This document shows positions 1 to 7,791 of a stretch of DNA of 22,653 nt, piece after piece (the first letter of the stretch is position 1; each line of letters opens with the position of its first letter). The stretch is from ARS98 sp030744725 (lineage in GTDB: Bacteria; Planctomycetota; Planctomycetia; Pirellulales; Pirellulaceae). Where the stretch lies: NCBI GenBank assembly GCA_030744725.1, contig JASLPZ010000088.1, positions 1 to 22,653 of the forward strand, read 5' to 3'. The position numbers and the translations under genes were made by a program. A model generated the notes under the pieces. It made no database searches and had not been told where the DNA came from. It worked only from the letters and a program-made list of their open reading frames with translations.

Positions 1-286
1 GATCGGCAAGCTCTGTTGAGTCCAGAATGACCTGCGTCTCGTCAAAGGGCTTGACGTAGTCAGCGCATACGCCATGACCGAGGTCATCGCGCGTCACATA
101 ACCTTCGACTTGACCGTTATTGCGTATGCCAACGATCTCAAAACGTTTGGACTCCATGAATGCTTGGACATTCTCTGCGGATGTCGAATCGTCAAAGGAA
201 ACAAGCGGCTCAGCGATGTCGTGGACGACGAATGCCTGCTGAAAGACCCTGCGGAGACTGTCTGTATTTGAGGAGTTGAGTGCCAT
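1..286 (-). CDS. CBS-domain-like protein, N-terminal 95 residues, cut by the left window edge
   Basis: A reading frame opens with ATG at 286-284 on the minus strand (MALNSSNTDSLRRV...) and stays open to position 1, so the gene continues outside the window. Residues about 22-70 look like half of a CBS domain: an HDIAEPLVSFD opening, a helix ending in FMESKRFEIVGI, then GQVEGYVTRDDL, the strand-turn-helix usual for CBS motifs that bind adenosyl ligands. A second motif seems to begin after residue 78 (FDETQVILDSTELAD). CBS pairs usually act as regulatory nucleotide sensors; no catalytic domain is visible in the part present. A weak GGAAGG lies 13 bases before the ATG. It is 148 bases downstream of the kinase gene on the same strand. 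The family assignment is from pattern alone. Confidence 0.6.
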   Translation of the reverse strand, partial: MALNSSNTDSLRRVFQQAFVVHDIAEPLVSFDDSTSAENVQAFMESKRFEIVGIRNNGQVEGYVTRDDLGHGVCADYVKPFDETQVILDSTELAD

Positions 287-374
287 TGAAGTCCGTATAC
301 CTTCCACGCCTTATCACTACGAAACAGGTAAGTTGAGCGGTCTGCCCGAGCTTTCATAGATCTACCGACGTGTG

Positions 375-421
375 AAAGCCGTGGTGCGCCTTACAACGGC
401 ACGTGTCCACCGTCGGGCTTT
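375..421 (-). terminator. Imperfect hairpin after the kinase gene, weak terminator candidate
   Basis: Just downstream of the kinase stop codon, AAAGCC (375-380) pairs with GGGCTTT (415-421). An inner GGTG/CACC stem is offset by a small internal loop. No clear T-run follows in the minus direction, so this may be a weak terminator, an mRNA-stabilising hairpin or chance. Confidence 0.25.
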
Positions 422-434
422 GCCTCGAGCGGAA

Positions 435-3400
435 TTACGACACTTCTTTCGTGTGCTCGGCCTCGGCTTTCTCCACATCTTGGGGTGGACCTCCGTTGCC
501 GCCTTGCGATTCAGCTTCCCGTGATCCACCACCTCGCGGTCCGCCACCGCGCGAGCCCATGCGGGGATCGAATTGTGGAATATTGAACTCGTCTCGAAGT
601 TCCTCGGCCGCTTCCTGGGCGGCTACCGCGCCTGCCTCGTCGCCAAGTTCGGCACAGATCTCGCCTATCACCTCGAAGTCGCGGACGACGCCCACGACGA
701 CACCTGCCTTCATACGCGGATCGCCATCTGGATTTCGAATGAATTCAGTGCTCACGGCCAGGTTCGCGGCCAGTTGATCGCGAGCCTTCTCCAGTAGCAG
801 CGAGTCCTCTGTCCAATCATGTTGGCCACGCAGCTCGTCGGCGTACGTTCGCCGCATGAAGAACAATCGTATGGTGTAGATGTTGGCAGATGGGTGACGC
901 CGAGCGAGAGTCTCTTGTTTCTTCAAGCCAGCGTCCAAATGGACGATGGCCTGATCAAACTCGAAGATACGCGAGTACAACTTGCCGAGCCGTTCCGACA
1001 TCCTCGCATCTGATGCCACATACTCCGGCACATTGGGATGTTCGCGTTGAAGTTTCCTCAGGATGGACTGAGAAGACAGCAGTCGCGCGATCTCGTCACG
1101 CCGATCAACCTCGCTCCGATGACCATCGTCCGGTGTCACGGTGGCGTACACCGTTGCCAGGGCGAACCGGAAATCCGGGTTGGCGGGAAAACGTTCGACG
1201 AGCGAAGTCAAAATCGAGACGGCGCTGCCGATTGCTTGTGTGTATGAGTCTGCGTCTCGGAAGCTTCGCTTTGCCCGTTCAGCGTACGTCATTGCGAGGA
1301 GTTGCTGGTATTCCGGAATGTTTGGATGCTGTTCGTCCAGGGTTTCCAATAGCGCGATTGCTTTGTTCAAGTCATCCGTACGACTCGGATCGCCCGAGCG
1401 AACCATCTGCCCACGGTCACGATCTCGTCGTGACGACGGATCCAATCGCCCCGGGGCACCTTTCCCTCCTGAATTGCCAGGTCGCCCACGACGCCTGCGG
1501 CCCATGAATGGCCACGACTGCAGATAGTATGTGCGTGCCAGTTCGTATCGTGCAGCAGGTTCGTCGGTTTGCGCGGCCAACGATTCCAGCATGTGGCGGG
1601 CTGTCGAGTATTCGTTCGACGCTTCGGGTAGGCGTCGCGCTTTCGCGAAGATCGTGCCAAGTTCATTGTGCAAGGCTGCGATGGCGACACGTATTTGCGG
1701 ATCGTCTGAGGGCGATGAAATCCCTGAAAAGATCTCAATCGCGCGCCGATAGGCGACCTCGGCTTGTTCATGACGCCCAAGTCGCTGCTGGATTGCCCCG
1801 ACGCGGCGGTTCGCGTCGGCGATGCGGCGTTGATAAGCAACGTCGTTATCACCTTGCGCGGCCAGTAGATCGTAAAACTTGAGCAGTTCTTCCAGCAAGG
1901 CAGCCGCCTGGTCGGACAGCACCACCGGACTTTCGACCGCCAGTTCGTCGCCCTCTTCCGTTTCCAGGGTCATCGGTTCGGGCGCAACCACACTTTGTGG
2001 CGCGAATCTGGCAAAGATGCGGTCGAGCGCGTCCCAGGCCAATTCCGAAGTGGCCTCGGCCTTGCGACGATGCAAGGTTTCTCCTTTCAGCGCATCGATG
2101 GCGACCTCGTTGGCGGCCTTGGTTCGGGTCAGTGCATCGTTGGCCATATCGTTAGCCGACTTGGTCCGGAGATGCTCTTCGGCCAGGCGATAATAGCTGA
2201 TCGTTGAGACAATCGCCACCAGGACCAGCAACGACGCTGCGATGCTGGAAAGGCAGGCGATGGCGGGGTTCCGCCGACACCATCGCCAGAGGTGTTCCAT
2301 CGGCGTGGCGCGACGTGCCAGGACGGGTCGGTCTGCCAGGAACCGTTCGAGATCTTCGGCCAGCTCCGCCGAGGTTGCATAGCGGCGTTCAGGTTCCTCT
2401 GCGATCGCTTTCAAGACAATCGTTTCCAAGTCTCGTGGTACGCCTGGAACAATGCGTCGCGGGAGCGGAGGTTGCGGCGCGACGCTGCGTTGAATCAGAC
2501 ACTTCTTACGGTCGGCCTCGTCATAGGCCGGGCGGAACGTCAGCAGTTCGTACAGCGTCAGTCCCAGACTAAACATGTCGCTGCGACATTCGGCGTTGCC
2601 AAACAGCTGTTCGGGGGCCATGTATCGCAATGTCCCCACGACGTCTCCCGTCCGGCTCACATCGTCCTGTTCGATGGCCTTGGCCAAGCCAAAATCGGCG
2701 ACCCAAACAATCCCCTGCTGGTCGATCAGCAGGTTGGCGGGTTTGATGTCGCGGTGCAGAGTACCGTGTTCGTGCGCGTACTGAAGTGCCGAGGCGACCT
2801 GGGCGCCGATCCTCGCGACGCTCCGCCAATAGTTCGCATTCATGCGCGTCGCGACGGTGACCTGAGACGATGCGTCAGGCACCGCCACGGACGGATCGTC
2901 AGTTGCATCCTCCAGATCCGCGGGATTGGCATTGGACTGGTCAAGCTTGACAAAGGACCGCGTCGGCAAGTGCCTTGACTGTTGGGTTAGTTCCGAAAGT
3001 GGACCCACTTCGAATCCTATCGAGCCACTCTGAGCCGGATCGCCATTGATGATTGCCGAAGCCGAGCCGCTGATCGACGATTCCGCCGAGGCAACGGGAA
3101 CGCTGAATTCACCGTGGAAAATCGCCCGGGCGACACTGCCGATCTGAGCCTCGCGGCGACTTGGCTCGATTGCATTCTGATCGGTTGTTGCAACGGGTTT
3201 GGAATTGCCGCCAAGTTCCCTGAGATGGGGAATGATCTCGTCCAGACCGACGCCGCGAATGTACTGCATCACGATGAAGTGATATCCGTCATGTTCACCG
3301 ACGCCGAGCACGGGAACGATATTCGTATGATGCAATCGGGCGGCCGTTTTTGCCTCGCGTCGGAACCGCAGCAAATGTTTTTCATCCAGTAGCGATTGTT

Positions 3401-3743
3401 TGGGTAACACCTTCACCGCCACGCGCCGACCCAAAGAAAGCTGCTCAGCTTCGTAAACGATGCCCATGCCGCCGCGCCCAATTTCTCGGACCATGCGAAA
3501 GTCACCCAGCTGCTCCAACCGAGCTGGTCCTAGCGAGGCGCGGCCTCCACTCTTCGATTCTCTGTGCGTCTTGAGTTTCTCCATCGCCGCGATGGTGGGG
3601 AATAGATCGCGGATTTCATTGGCGACGTGCGGATGATCGTCGACGTACTCCTGCACGGTCGGCTGTTCGCCGGCCCGCAGCCGGTCGGTGAATTCCGATG
3701 CCAGGTACTCAATCGGATGACGTTCCAAAGTCGGGTCATTCAT
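435..3743 (-). CDS. Membrane-anchored Ser/Thr protein kinase with C-terminal TPR region
   Basis: This 1102-residue protein should phosphorylate Ser/Thr residues and probably relays an outside signal. Residues 1-60 form a small helical domain common before planctomycete kinases. The kinase domain has the glycine loop IGRGGMG (88-94), Lys111, Glu130, HRD (330-332), DFG (350-352) and APE (376-378), so it looks active. A low-complexity insert of about 130 residues (175-305) lies between the hinge and the HRD helix. One membrane helix (about 495-517) is followed by an Ala-rich probable coiled coil (527-575) and TPR-like repeats (about 610-1050). These repeats are broken by an Arg/Gly/Pro-rich island (748-790); the C-tail (1060-1090) is also Gly/Arg-rich. 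The start overlaps the ECF sigma gene by ATGA (3740-3743), implying coupled translation. Kinase-ECF pairs are known in Planctomycetes; the signal and target here are unknown. Confidence 0.93.
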   Translation of the reverse strand: MNDPTLERHPIEYLASEFTDRLRAGEQPTVQEYVDDHPHVANEIRDLFPTIAAMEKLKTHRESKSGGRASLGPARLEQLGDFRMVREIGRGGMGIVYEAEQLSLGRRVAVKVLPKQSLLDEKHLLRFRREAKTAARLHHTNIVPVLGVGEHDGYHFIVMQYIRGVGLDEIIPHLRELGGNSKPVATTDQNAIEPSRREAQIGSVARAIFHGEFSVPVASAESSISGSASAIINGDPAQSGSIGFEVGPLSELTQQSRHLPTRSFVKLDQSNANPADLEDATDDPSVAVPDASSQVTVATRMNANYWRSVARIGAQVASALQYAHEHGTLHRDIKPANLLIDQQGIVWVADFGLAKAIEQDDVSRTGDVVGTLRYMAPEQLFGNAECRSDMFSLGLTLYELLTFRPAYDEADRKKCLIQRSVAPQPPLPRRIVPGVPRDLETIVLKAIAEEPERRYATSAELAEDLERFLADRPVLARRATPMEHLWRWCRRNPAIACLSSIAASLLVLVAIVSTISYYRLAEEHLRTKSANDMANDALTRTKAANEVAIDALKGETLHRRKAEATSELAWDALDRIFARFAPQSVVAPEPMTLETEEGDELAVESPVVLSDQAAALLEELLKFYDLLAAQGDNDVAYQRRIADANRRVGAIQQRLGRHEQAEVAYRRAIEIFSGISSPSDDPQIRVAIAALHNELGTIFAKARRLPEASNEYSTARHMLESLAAQTDEPAARYELARTYYLQSWPFMGRRRRGRPGNSGGKGAPGRLDPSSRRDRDRGQMVRSGDPSRTDDLNKAIALLETLDEQHPNIPEYQQLLAMTYAERAKRSFRDADSYTQAIGSAVSILTSLVERFPANPDFRFALATVYATVTPDDGHRSEVDRRDEIARLLSSQSILRKLQREHPNVPEYVASDARMSERLGKLYSRIFEFDQAIVHLDAGLKKQETLARRHPSANIYTIRLFFMRRTYADELRGQHDWTEDSLLLEKARDQLAANLAVSTEFIRNPDGDPRMKAGVVVGVVRDFEVIGEICAELGDEAGAVAAQEAAEELRDEFNIPQFDPRMGSRGGGPRGGGSREAESQGGNGGPPQDVEKAEAEHTKEVS

Positions 3744-4387
3744 GACTGTGGTTCCTGCGAATCAAAGAACCCGGGCACGCGTGCCAAAATGCCTTTCAGC
3801 CGAGCAACGGCGCGCACATACCGAATGCTCGCCGCCTTCTGCTGAATGTCAAGCCACTCTGCGACTTCGCTGTTGGTCAGTTCTTCAAAATGTCGCAGGG
3901 CGAGCACTTCACGGTCGATCGGATCCATCCCTTCGATGGCCACTTCCAACTGCCGAGTCATTTCCGCCTTGACTGCCGCTTGGCTCGGAGACGTCATCGA
4001 ACCCAACAGCTGGGCAACCAGCGAAATCGAGGTTGCCTGTGGATACCCCGGCCGGTTTGCCGTCTCTCGACCAGCGTTTCTCATTTTTGCTCCCAAGTGT
4101 CGACGGTGGACATCCACCAGGGTTTGTCTGGTGATCAAGCGCAGCCAGACAAAGAAGGACTGTGATGGGTTTTCCAGGTAGTGACGGATTCGTTGCGAGG
4201 CTGCCAGGTAGGCCTCTTGCAAAATGTCGTCCGCGTCAACCCGGCCAGCCAAACGCCGATCAATGCGAAAGTTGGCCATCCGCCACAACCGGTCGCGATG
4301 CTGCGAAAACAGGTCGGCCAGGACTTGTTCATTACCGTCCATAAGTCGCGCGACCAGTTCATCCGACAACCCATCAGTGGTGGTCAT
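3740..4387 (-). CDS. ECF-type RNA polymerase sigma factor paired with the kinase
   Basis: This 215-residue protein would direct RNA polymerase to a specific promoter set. Region 2 covers about residues 20-105: the LWRMANFRIDRRLAGRVDADD stretch, then DILQEAY, then FFVWLRLITRQTLVD. Region 4 covers about residues 150-205: DPIDREVLALRHFEELTNSEVAEWL, followed by a recognition helix with IRYVRAVARLKGIL. Length is normal for ECF factors and no anti-sigma gene is adjacent. The stop codon overlaps the start of the kinase gene (ATGA), so the two are almost surely translated together; phosphorylation by the kinase may replace an anti-sigma factor, as proposed for kinase-linked ECF groups. The gene is divergent from a second ECF factor at 4853. 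The SD is weak: a GAG about 9 bases before the ATG. Confidence 0.92.
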   Translation of the reverse strand: MTTTDGLSDELVARLMDGNEQVLADLFSQHRDRLWRMANFRIDRRLAGRVDADDILQEAYLAASQRIRHYLENPSQSFFVWLRLITRQTLVDVHRRHLGAKMRNAGRETANRPGYPQATSISLVAQLLGSMTSPSQAAVKAEMTRQLEVAIEGMDPIDREVLALRHFEELTNSEVAEWLDIQQKAASIRYVRAVARLKGILARVPGFFDSQEPQS

Positions 4388-4467
4388 TTGGGGGATCTCG
4401 ATCCTTGTCTAAACGCGAAGTGATGGCCGTTTTCTACAGGTGTCAGGAAAAGTCAATCGCCGATGTC

Positions 4468-4496
4468 GTGAGACTTCCGAAGCAAACCAAGACGCC
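4468..4496 (+). promoter_or_regulatory. Leader motif copy 1, shared with 5609-5637
   Basis: Contains the 12-base core CAAACCAAGACG. About 22 of 29 positions match the copy at 5609-5637 without gaps, including GTGA at the left end and TTCC in the middle. It lies 357 bases before the second sigma gene and 81 bases before the start of the divergent one. It could be a promoter element or binding site; no function is proven. Confidence 0.35.
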
Positions 4497-4657
4497 AAAT
4501 TGCGGTTTCAGCCACCTGCAATCCTAGCGCGGCTGCCTGCTTGGGGTGCATTCCTTCACCACTATCTTATGAAGAACTTCTCAAAAAAATCGAAACCAAC
4601 GGTAGAAAGTGGTAGGGCCTTCCGTTTCTGTCACTTAGCAGTGTTCGATCTCTTATT

Positions 4658-4708
4658 GTCGTCTTTCGCTCCGCGAAAGCACGCTCCTTTCGCGGAGCGA
4701 AAGGCGAC
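4658..4708. repeat. Nested palindromic REP-like element
   Basis: Two 22-base arms (4658-4679 and 4687-4708) are reverse complements with one mismatch, separated by 7 bases (CACGCTC). Each arm is itself a small palindrome: CTTTCGC-TCC-GCGAAAG on the left and CTTTCGC-GGA-GCGAAAG on the right. The whole can fold as one long hairpin or two small ones, as REP/BIME elements do. From memory, this arm sequence is frequent between genes in Rhodopirellula-like genomes; only one copy was seen in this window. It may act as a terminator, insulator or target of a REP-associated transposase. Confidence 0.85.
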
Positions 4709-4852
4709 TATCGGACAGTAATTCCTCGAACGATCCTTAGTTCACATGTACGGCGAGTCAAAACCGGTGGTTCGGGCCGTATGGTTCGTCGTCATAAATA
4801 TCGCGTCCATTGAGACTTATGTGTCATCTTCTCGTATGTCAAGGCGCCCAAA

Positions 4853-5479
4853 ATGGTCCGATTTACAAAGTCCTCTGCAGTCAAGGCAGCATTAACTGAC
4901 CCGGATGTCCAACTGATGTTGCGTGTCCGGGCGGGCGACGACGCTGCGTTCGAGGCACTGTTTCGCCGCTACAACGAACGCGTTCAAGCCGTTATTACGT
5001 ACCTGATGGGCAACCGTCAATCCACCGAGGATTTGGCGCAAGAGGTCTTTTTACGAGTCTACCGGGCTAGGCAGAATTACGTCGTCGGTGCGAAGTTTTC
5101 GACCTGGCTCTTCACCATTGTAAACAACGTCGTCTCGAATGCCCGCCGCTCGCTGGCCAGACGACGCGAAGTGAACATCGTGATTGACGATTCCGACGGC
5201 AGCCATGTGGAGAATCTCTGGCGCGACTCCAGCGTCGATTCACCCGTGCAGGTAGCCGAACACAAGGAACTCCGCTATCTGGTGCAAACTGGCGTTAGTC
5301 AATTGGGCGAACGGCAGCAGGCTGCGGTTTCATTGTGTGACTTTGTTGGCATGACCTATGCCGGCGTGGCAGAAGAACTAGGCACGACGCCGGACGCCGC
5401 CAAATCCCTGATTCATCGCGGGCGGATGAGCCTCCGAAAGATGCTTGAACCGCGTGTGCGGTGCGGAGACGTGTTTTAA
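4853..5479 (+). CDS. ECF-type RNA polymerase sigma factor, second
   Basis: This is a 208-residue sigma factor of RpoE-like layout. Region 2 spans about residues 35-105, with FEALFRRYNERV, then STEDLAQEVFLRVYRA, then FSTWLFTIVNNVVSNARR. Region 4 spans about residues 150-198, with LGERQQAAVSLCDFVGMTYAGVAEEL followed by TTPDAAKSLIHRGRMSLRKML, a typical helix-turn-helix. It is closer to classical ECF factors than the kinase-linked one at 3740. AAGG at 4841-4844 stands 8 bases before the ATG as a modest SD. No anti-sigma gene follows; the next gene, 377 bases on, encodes a trypsin-like protease. The protease cluster is a natural candidate target, but this is inferred from order only. Confidence 0.92.
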   Translation: MVRFTKSSAVKAALTDPDVQLMLRVRAGDDAAFEALFRRYNERVQAVITYLMGNRQSTEDLAQEVFLRVYRARQNYVVGAKFSTWLFTIVNNVVSNARRSLARRREVNIVIDDSDGSHVENLWRDSSVDSPVQVAEHKELRYLVQTGVSQLGERQQAAVSLCDFVGMTYAGVAEELGTTPDAAKSLIHRGRMSLRKMLEPRVRCGDVF

Positions 5480-5856
5480 GGAAACGACTGGTCACTAGAT
5501 CGCGACACTGGATTCGCCCCGACGTGGGGGGTGGACGCAGAAGTGTCTGTGACGGATTCGAACATTCGGTCGTCAGCGCTTCAGTAGGTCGTTACCGTAT
5601 CCGAAGTTGTGACGTTTCCTCATCAAACCAAGACGGCCCGTATTCCCGGAATTTGGCCACGAAATCTTCCTGCGATCTTCCAAGCCGGGGGTACCTCGCT
5701 AATCGTTAAAAAATGTCTGAGTGCGCAACTTCAGGTGACTTTCGTTCCATTTCGGTGTAAAAAGGTAGAAGTTGAATGTTGCACGTCCCCCCGCGCGTGG
5801 CGTGCGATTTCGGCCTCCTGTCTTGAGGTTCTCAAATCAATCTGGGGAAGTGGTCC
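5480..5856 (+). other. Leader region before the protease cluster
   Basis: No gene is supported in these 377 bases; open frames here lack SDs and protein-like composition. The region holds a copy of the shared leader motif (5609-5637), an A-run at 5708-5713, and GGTAGAA at 5764-5770. Similar landmarks, in the same order, occur before the second sigma gene. A clear SD, GGGGAAG (5844-5850), sits 6 bases before the protease ATG. Confidence 0.6.
5609..5637 (+). promoter_or_regulatory. Leader motif copy 2, shared with 4468-4496
   Basis: Contains CAAACCAAGACG preceded by GTGA and TTCC at the same spacing as in copy 1. It is on the same strand and about 220 bases before the protease start. A common promoter or operator for the sigma gene and the protease cluster is one reading; an old duplication of the leader is another. 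Confidence 0.35.
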
Positions 5857-7770
5857 ATGCTCGCAAGACTTCCTGTTCGCTGGTTAGGTATGGGTGCGGT
5901 GATGTTGGCGACGGTCTTGGTCGGGGTGGCCGACGAAAACGAACTGCTGACCGCGTTTGTCCGGATCACGCCCAAAACCGACGATTTGGTACCAATGGAA
6001 GCGACGATGCGTCGCATTGCCAAACAAGTCGTCCCGTGCACGGTTGGCATTCAAGTTGGCCAAAATGTCGAAGGAAGTGGTGTGGTGATCAGCGAAAGCG
6101 GCTACGTTTTGACGGCCGCACACGTGATCGGACGTCCGGGCCGCAATGTGATGATTCGATTTCCGGATGGAACTCGCGTCCCCGGTAGAACATTGGGGAT
6201 TCACACCGAAGCGGACGGAGGATTGGTCAAGATCACGAAAGAGGGCAAATGGCCATTCGCGCCGATGGTGACCCACGAAGATTTTCCCGAACCGGGTGAC
6301 TGGTGTTTGTCGACGGGACACCCGGGCGGCTTCCAGGAGGACCGCACGCCACCGGTGCGTGTCGGTCGCATCATCGACGTCGACAAAGACACTCTGCGTT
6401 CGGATTGCACGATCACTGGAGGCGATTCAGGTGGTCCATTGTTCGACATGCAGGGTCGCGTTATCGGCATCCACAGTCGGATCTCTGAAGAGTCGACGGT
6501 AAATCTGCATGGTCCCGTGCTGGCCTACGTCGAGGTCTGGGAGCATCTGAAGGCAGGCGAAACATATCCGCCAGTACCGCCAAGTCGTTTCCTCGTCAAC
6601 TTTGACCGTGATCGCGATGGCAAGGTCACTCGCGCGGAACTTCCAGCTGGCGGCATCCGCAGCATGTATGACCGGCTGATTGAATCGTACGAACTCGATG
6701 CGGAAAGAGCGTACTCCATCGAAGAACTCGCCAAGGCTGTCGGCTGGCGCAACGTACCTCCACGGCTGGCCCTTACGCCGTACCGTCCTGAAGACAGCAC
6801 CGATTCGCTGGACAAGAAGCAATTCGTGCGCGGCAACGCGGTGTTGGCCACCTTCAAGCCGATTGTGTCGACGGCTGCCAAGAGTACCGTCGAAGTGCTC
6901 TGCGACGGGAAGCTTCAAATCCTTGGGCTCGTCGTTTCGGCAGATGGTTTGGTCGTCACCAAGGCCAGTCGTTTGCAAGGGAAGATCACCTGCAGGACGC
7001 CGGAGGGCAACAAGTTTGCTGCCAAGATTCTGTTAACCGATACGCAAAATGATTTGGCGGTCCTCAATTTGAATGCGACCGGTCTAAAGCCAGCCGAATG
7101 GGCGGACACAGACGACCTGCTTCCGGGGCGGTGGTTAGCCACGCCAGATGTTTCGGGAGCAGCCGTCAGTGTGGGTGTGGTCAGCGTTGCCCAACGAAAG
7201 ATCGCTGGGACACCCGGCGTGCTTGGCGTACAGATCCGCACCCAGGAAAAGGAAGGGCATCCTACGATCGAGGCCGTGATGGAAGGAAGCGGAGCCAAGA
7301 ATGCTGGCATGTTGGCTAACGACGTAATTGTCTTGGTCAAGGGAAAGCCGGTGAGGAGCTTCGCGGAACTTCTGCAGGCTGTCGGCAAGCATCGGCCGGG
7401 CGACGTCTTGAAGACAACCGTCGAGCGCAACGGAAAGACCATAGAAATGGAAGTTCGTCTCGGTATGCGCGATGACGTCTTTCAGAATCTGATGCCGCAT
7501 TCTTTTAGCGGAAGCGATGGCTTGAACGGGCCGTTGAATCAACGTCGGGACGACTTTCCAGCCGCCATTCAGCATGATTCAGTTCTGTTGCCCAGCCAGT
7601 GTGGCGGGCCCATCGTCAATGTGTCCGGCCGCGTGATCGGGATCAACGTGGCGCGGGCGGATCGAACCGTGTCGTACGCACTTCCCAGCGAAACCGTGAC
7701 GGCGATCGTAGAAAAAGCCCAAGCCAAATTGGCGGAAACCGAAACCAATCCAACAACTACGACGAATTGA
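5857..7770 (+). CDS. Exported trypsin-like (HtrA-related) protease with EF-hand, PDZ and a second altered protease half
   Basis: The 637-residue protein begins with a signal-like helix (about 1-25). The first protease domain (about 45-235) has an intact triad: His89 in TAAHVI, Asp120 and Ser191 in GGDSGGP. A perfect EF-hand loop follows (250-261: Asp250, Asp252, Asp254, Gly255, Glu261), suggesting Ca binding. From about 330 a second trypsin-like fold starts. The His position holds Ser371 (VVTKAS), Asp399 is kept (NDLAVL), and the nucleophile position is Cys582 in SQCGGP. A PDZ domain (about 455-535) is inserted before that Cys motif. HtrA proteins usually have one protease domain followed by PDZs, so this layout is unusual. 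The second half may be a peptide-binding pseudo-protease. The protein likely acts in the periplasm. It heads a cluster with intergenic gaps of 21, 3 and 6 bases. Confidence 0.88.
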   Translation: MLARLPVRWLGMGAVMLATVLVGVADENELLTAFVRITPKTDDLVPMEATMRRIAKQVVPCTVGIQVGQNVEGSGVVISESGYVLTAAHVIGRPGRNVMIRFPDGTRVPGRTLGIHTEADGGLVKITKEGKWPFAPMVTHEDFPEPGDWCLSTGHPGGFQEDRTPPVRVGRIIDVDKDTLRSDCTITGGDSGGPLFDMQGRVIGIHSRISEESTVNLHGPVLAYVEVWEHLKAGETYPPVPPSRFLVNFDRDRDGKVTRAELPAGGIRSMYDRLIESYELDAERAYSIEELAKAVGWRNVPPRLALTPYRPEDSTDSLDKKQFVRGNAVLATFKPIVSTAAKSTVEVLCDGKLQILGLVVSADGLVVTKASRLQGKITCRTPEGNKFAAKILLTDTQNDLAVLNLNATGLKPAEWADTDDLLPGRWLATPDVSGAAVSVGVVSVAQRKIAGTPGVLGVQIRTQEKEGHPTIEAVMEGSGAKNAGMLANDVIVLVKGKPVRSFAELLQAVGKHRPGDVLKTTVERNGKTIEMEVRLGMRDDVFQNLMPHSFSGSDGLNGPLNQRRDDFPAAIQHDSVLLPSQCGGPIVNVSGRVIGINVARADRTVSYALPSETVTAIVEKAQAKLAETETNPTTTTN

Positions 7771-7791
7771 CAAGCAAGGGAACGCACTTTG

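Larger units (their letters stand above)
4388..4852. other. Divergent intergenic region between two ECF sigma genes
   Basis: This 465-base stretch has no convincing gene. Promoters for both outward-facing sigma genes should lie here. It holds a strong nested palindrome (4658-4708), a 29-base stretch at 4468-4496 that resembles a stretch at 5609-5637, and an AT-rich patch near 4575-4590. No tRNA or obvious small RNA fold was recognised besides the palindrome. Confidence 0.7.

Noticed and set aside
890..1507. 205-residue plus-strand frame inside the kinase gene
   Set aside because: It mirrors the kinase's own coding strand, has no SD or domain and is Arg/Pro-rich as antisense shadows are.
748..1520. 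Possible frameshift in the kinase around its basic Gly/Arg island
   Set aside because: TPR-like sequence is in the same frame on both sides, so it is an insertion within the repeats, not a frameshift.
2292..2978. 228-residue plus-strand frame
   Set aside because: Antisense to the kinase catalytic domain, whose motifs are intact; no family resemblance.
5554..5563. GGATTCGAAC resembling a tRNA T-arm
   Set aside because: No acceptor stem, anticodon arm or D-arm can be placed around it.
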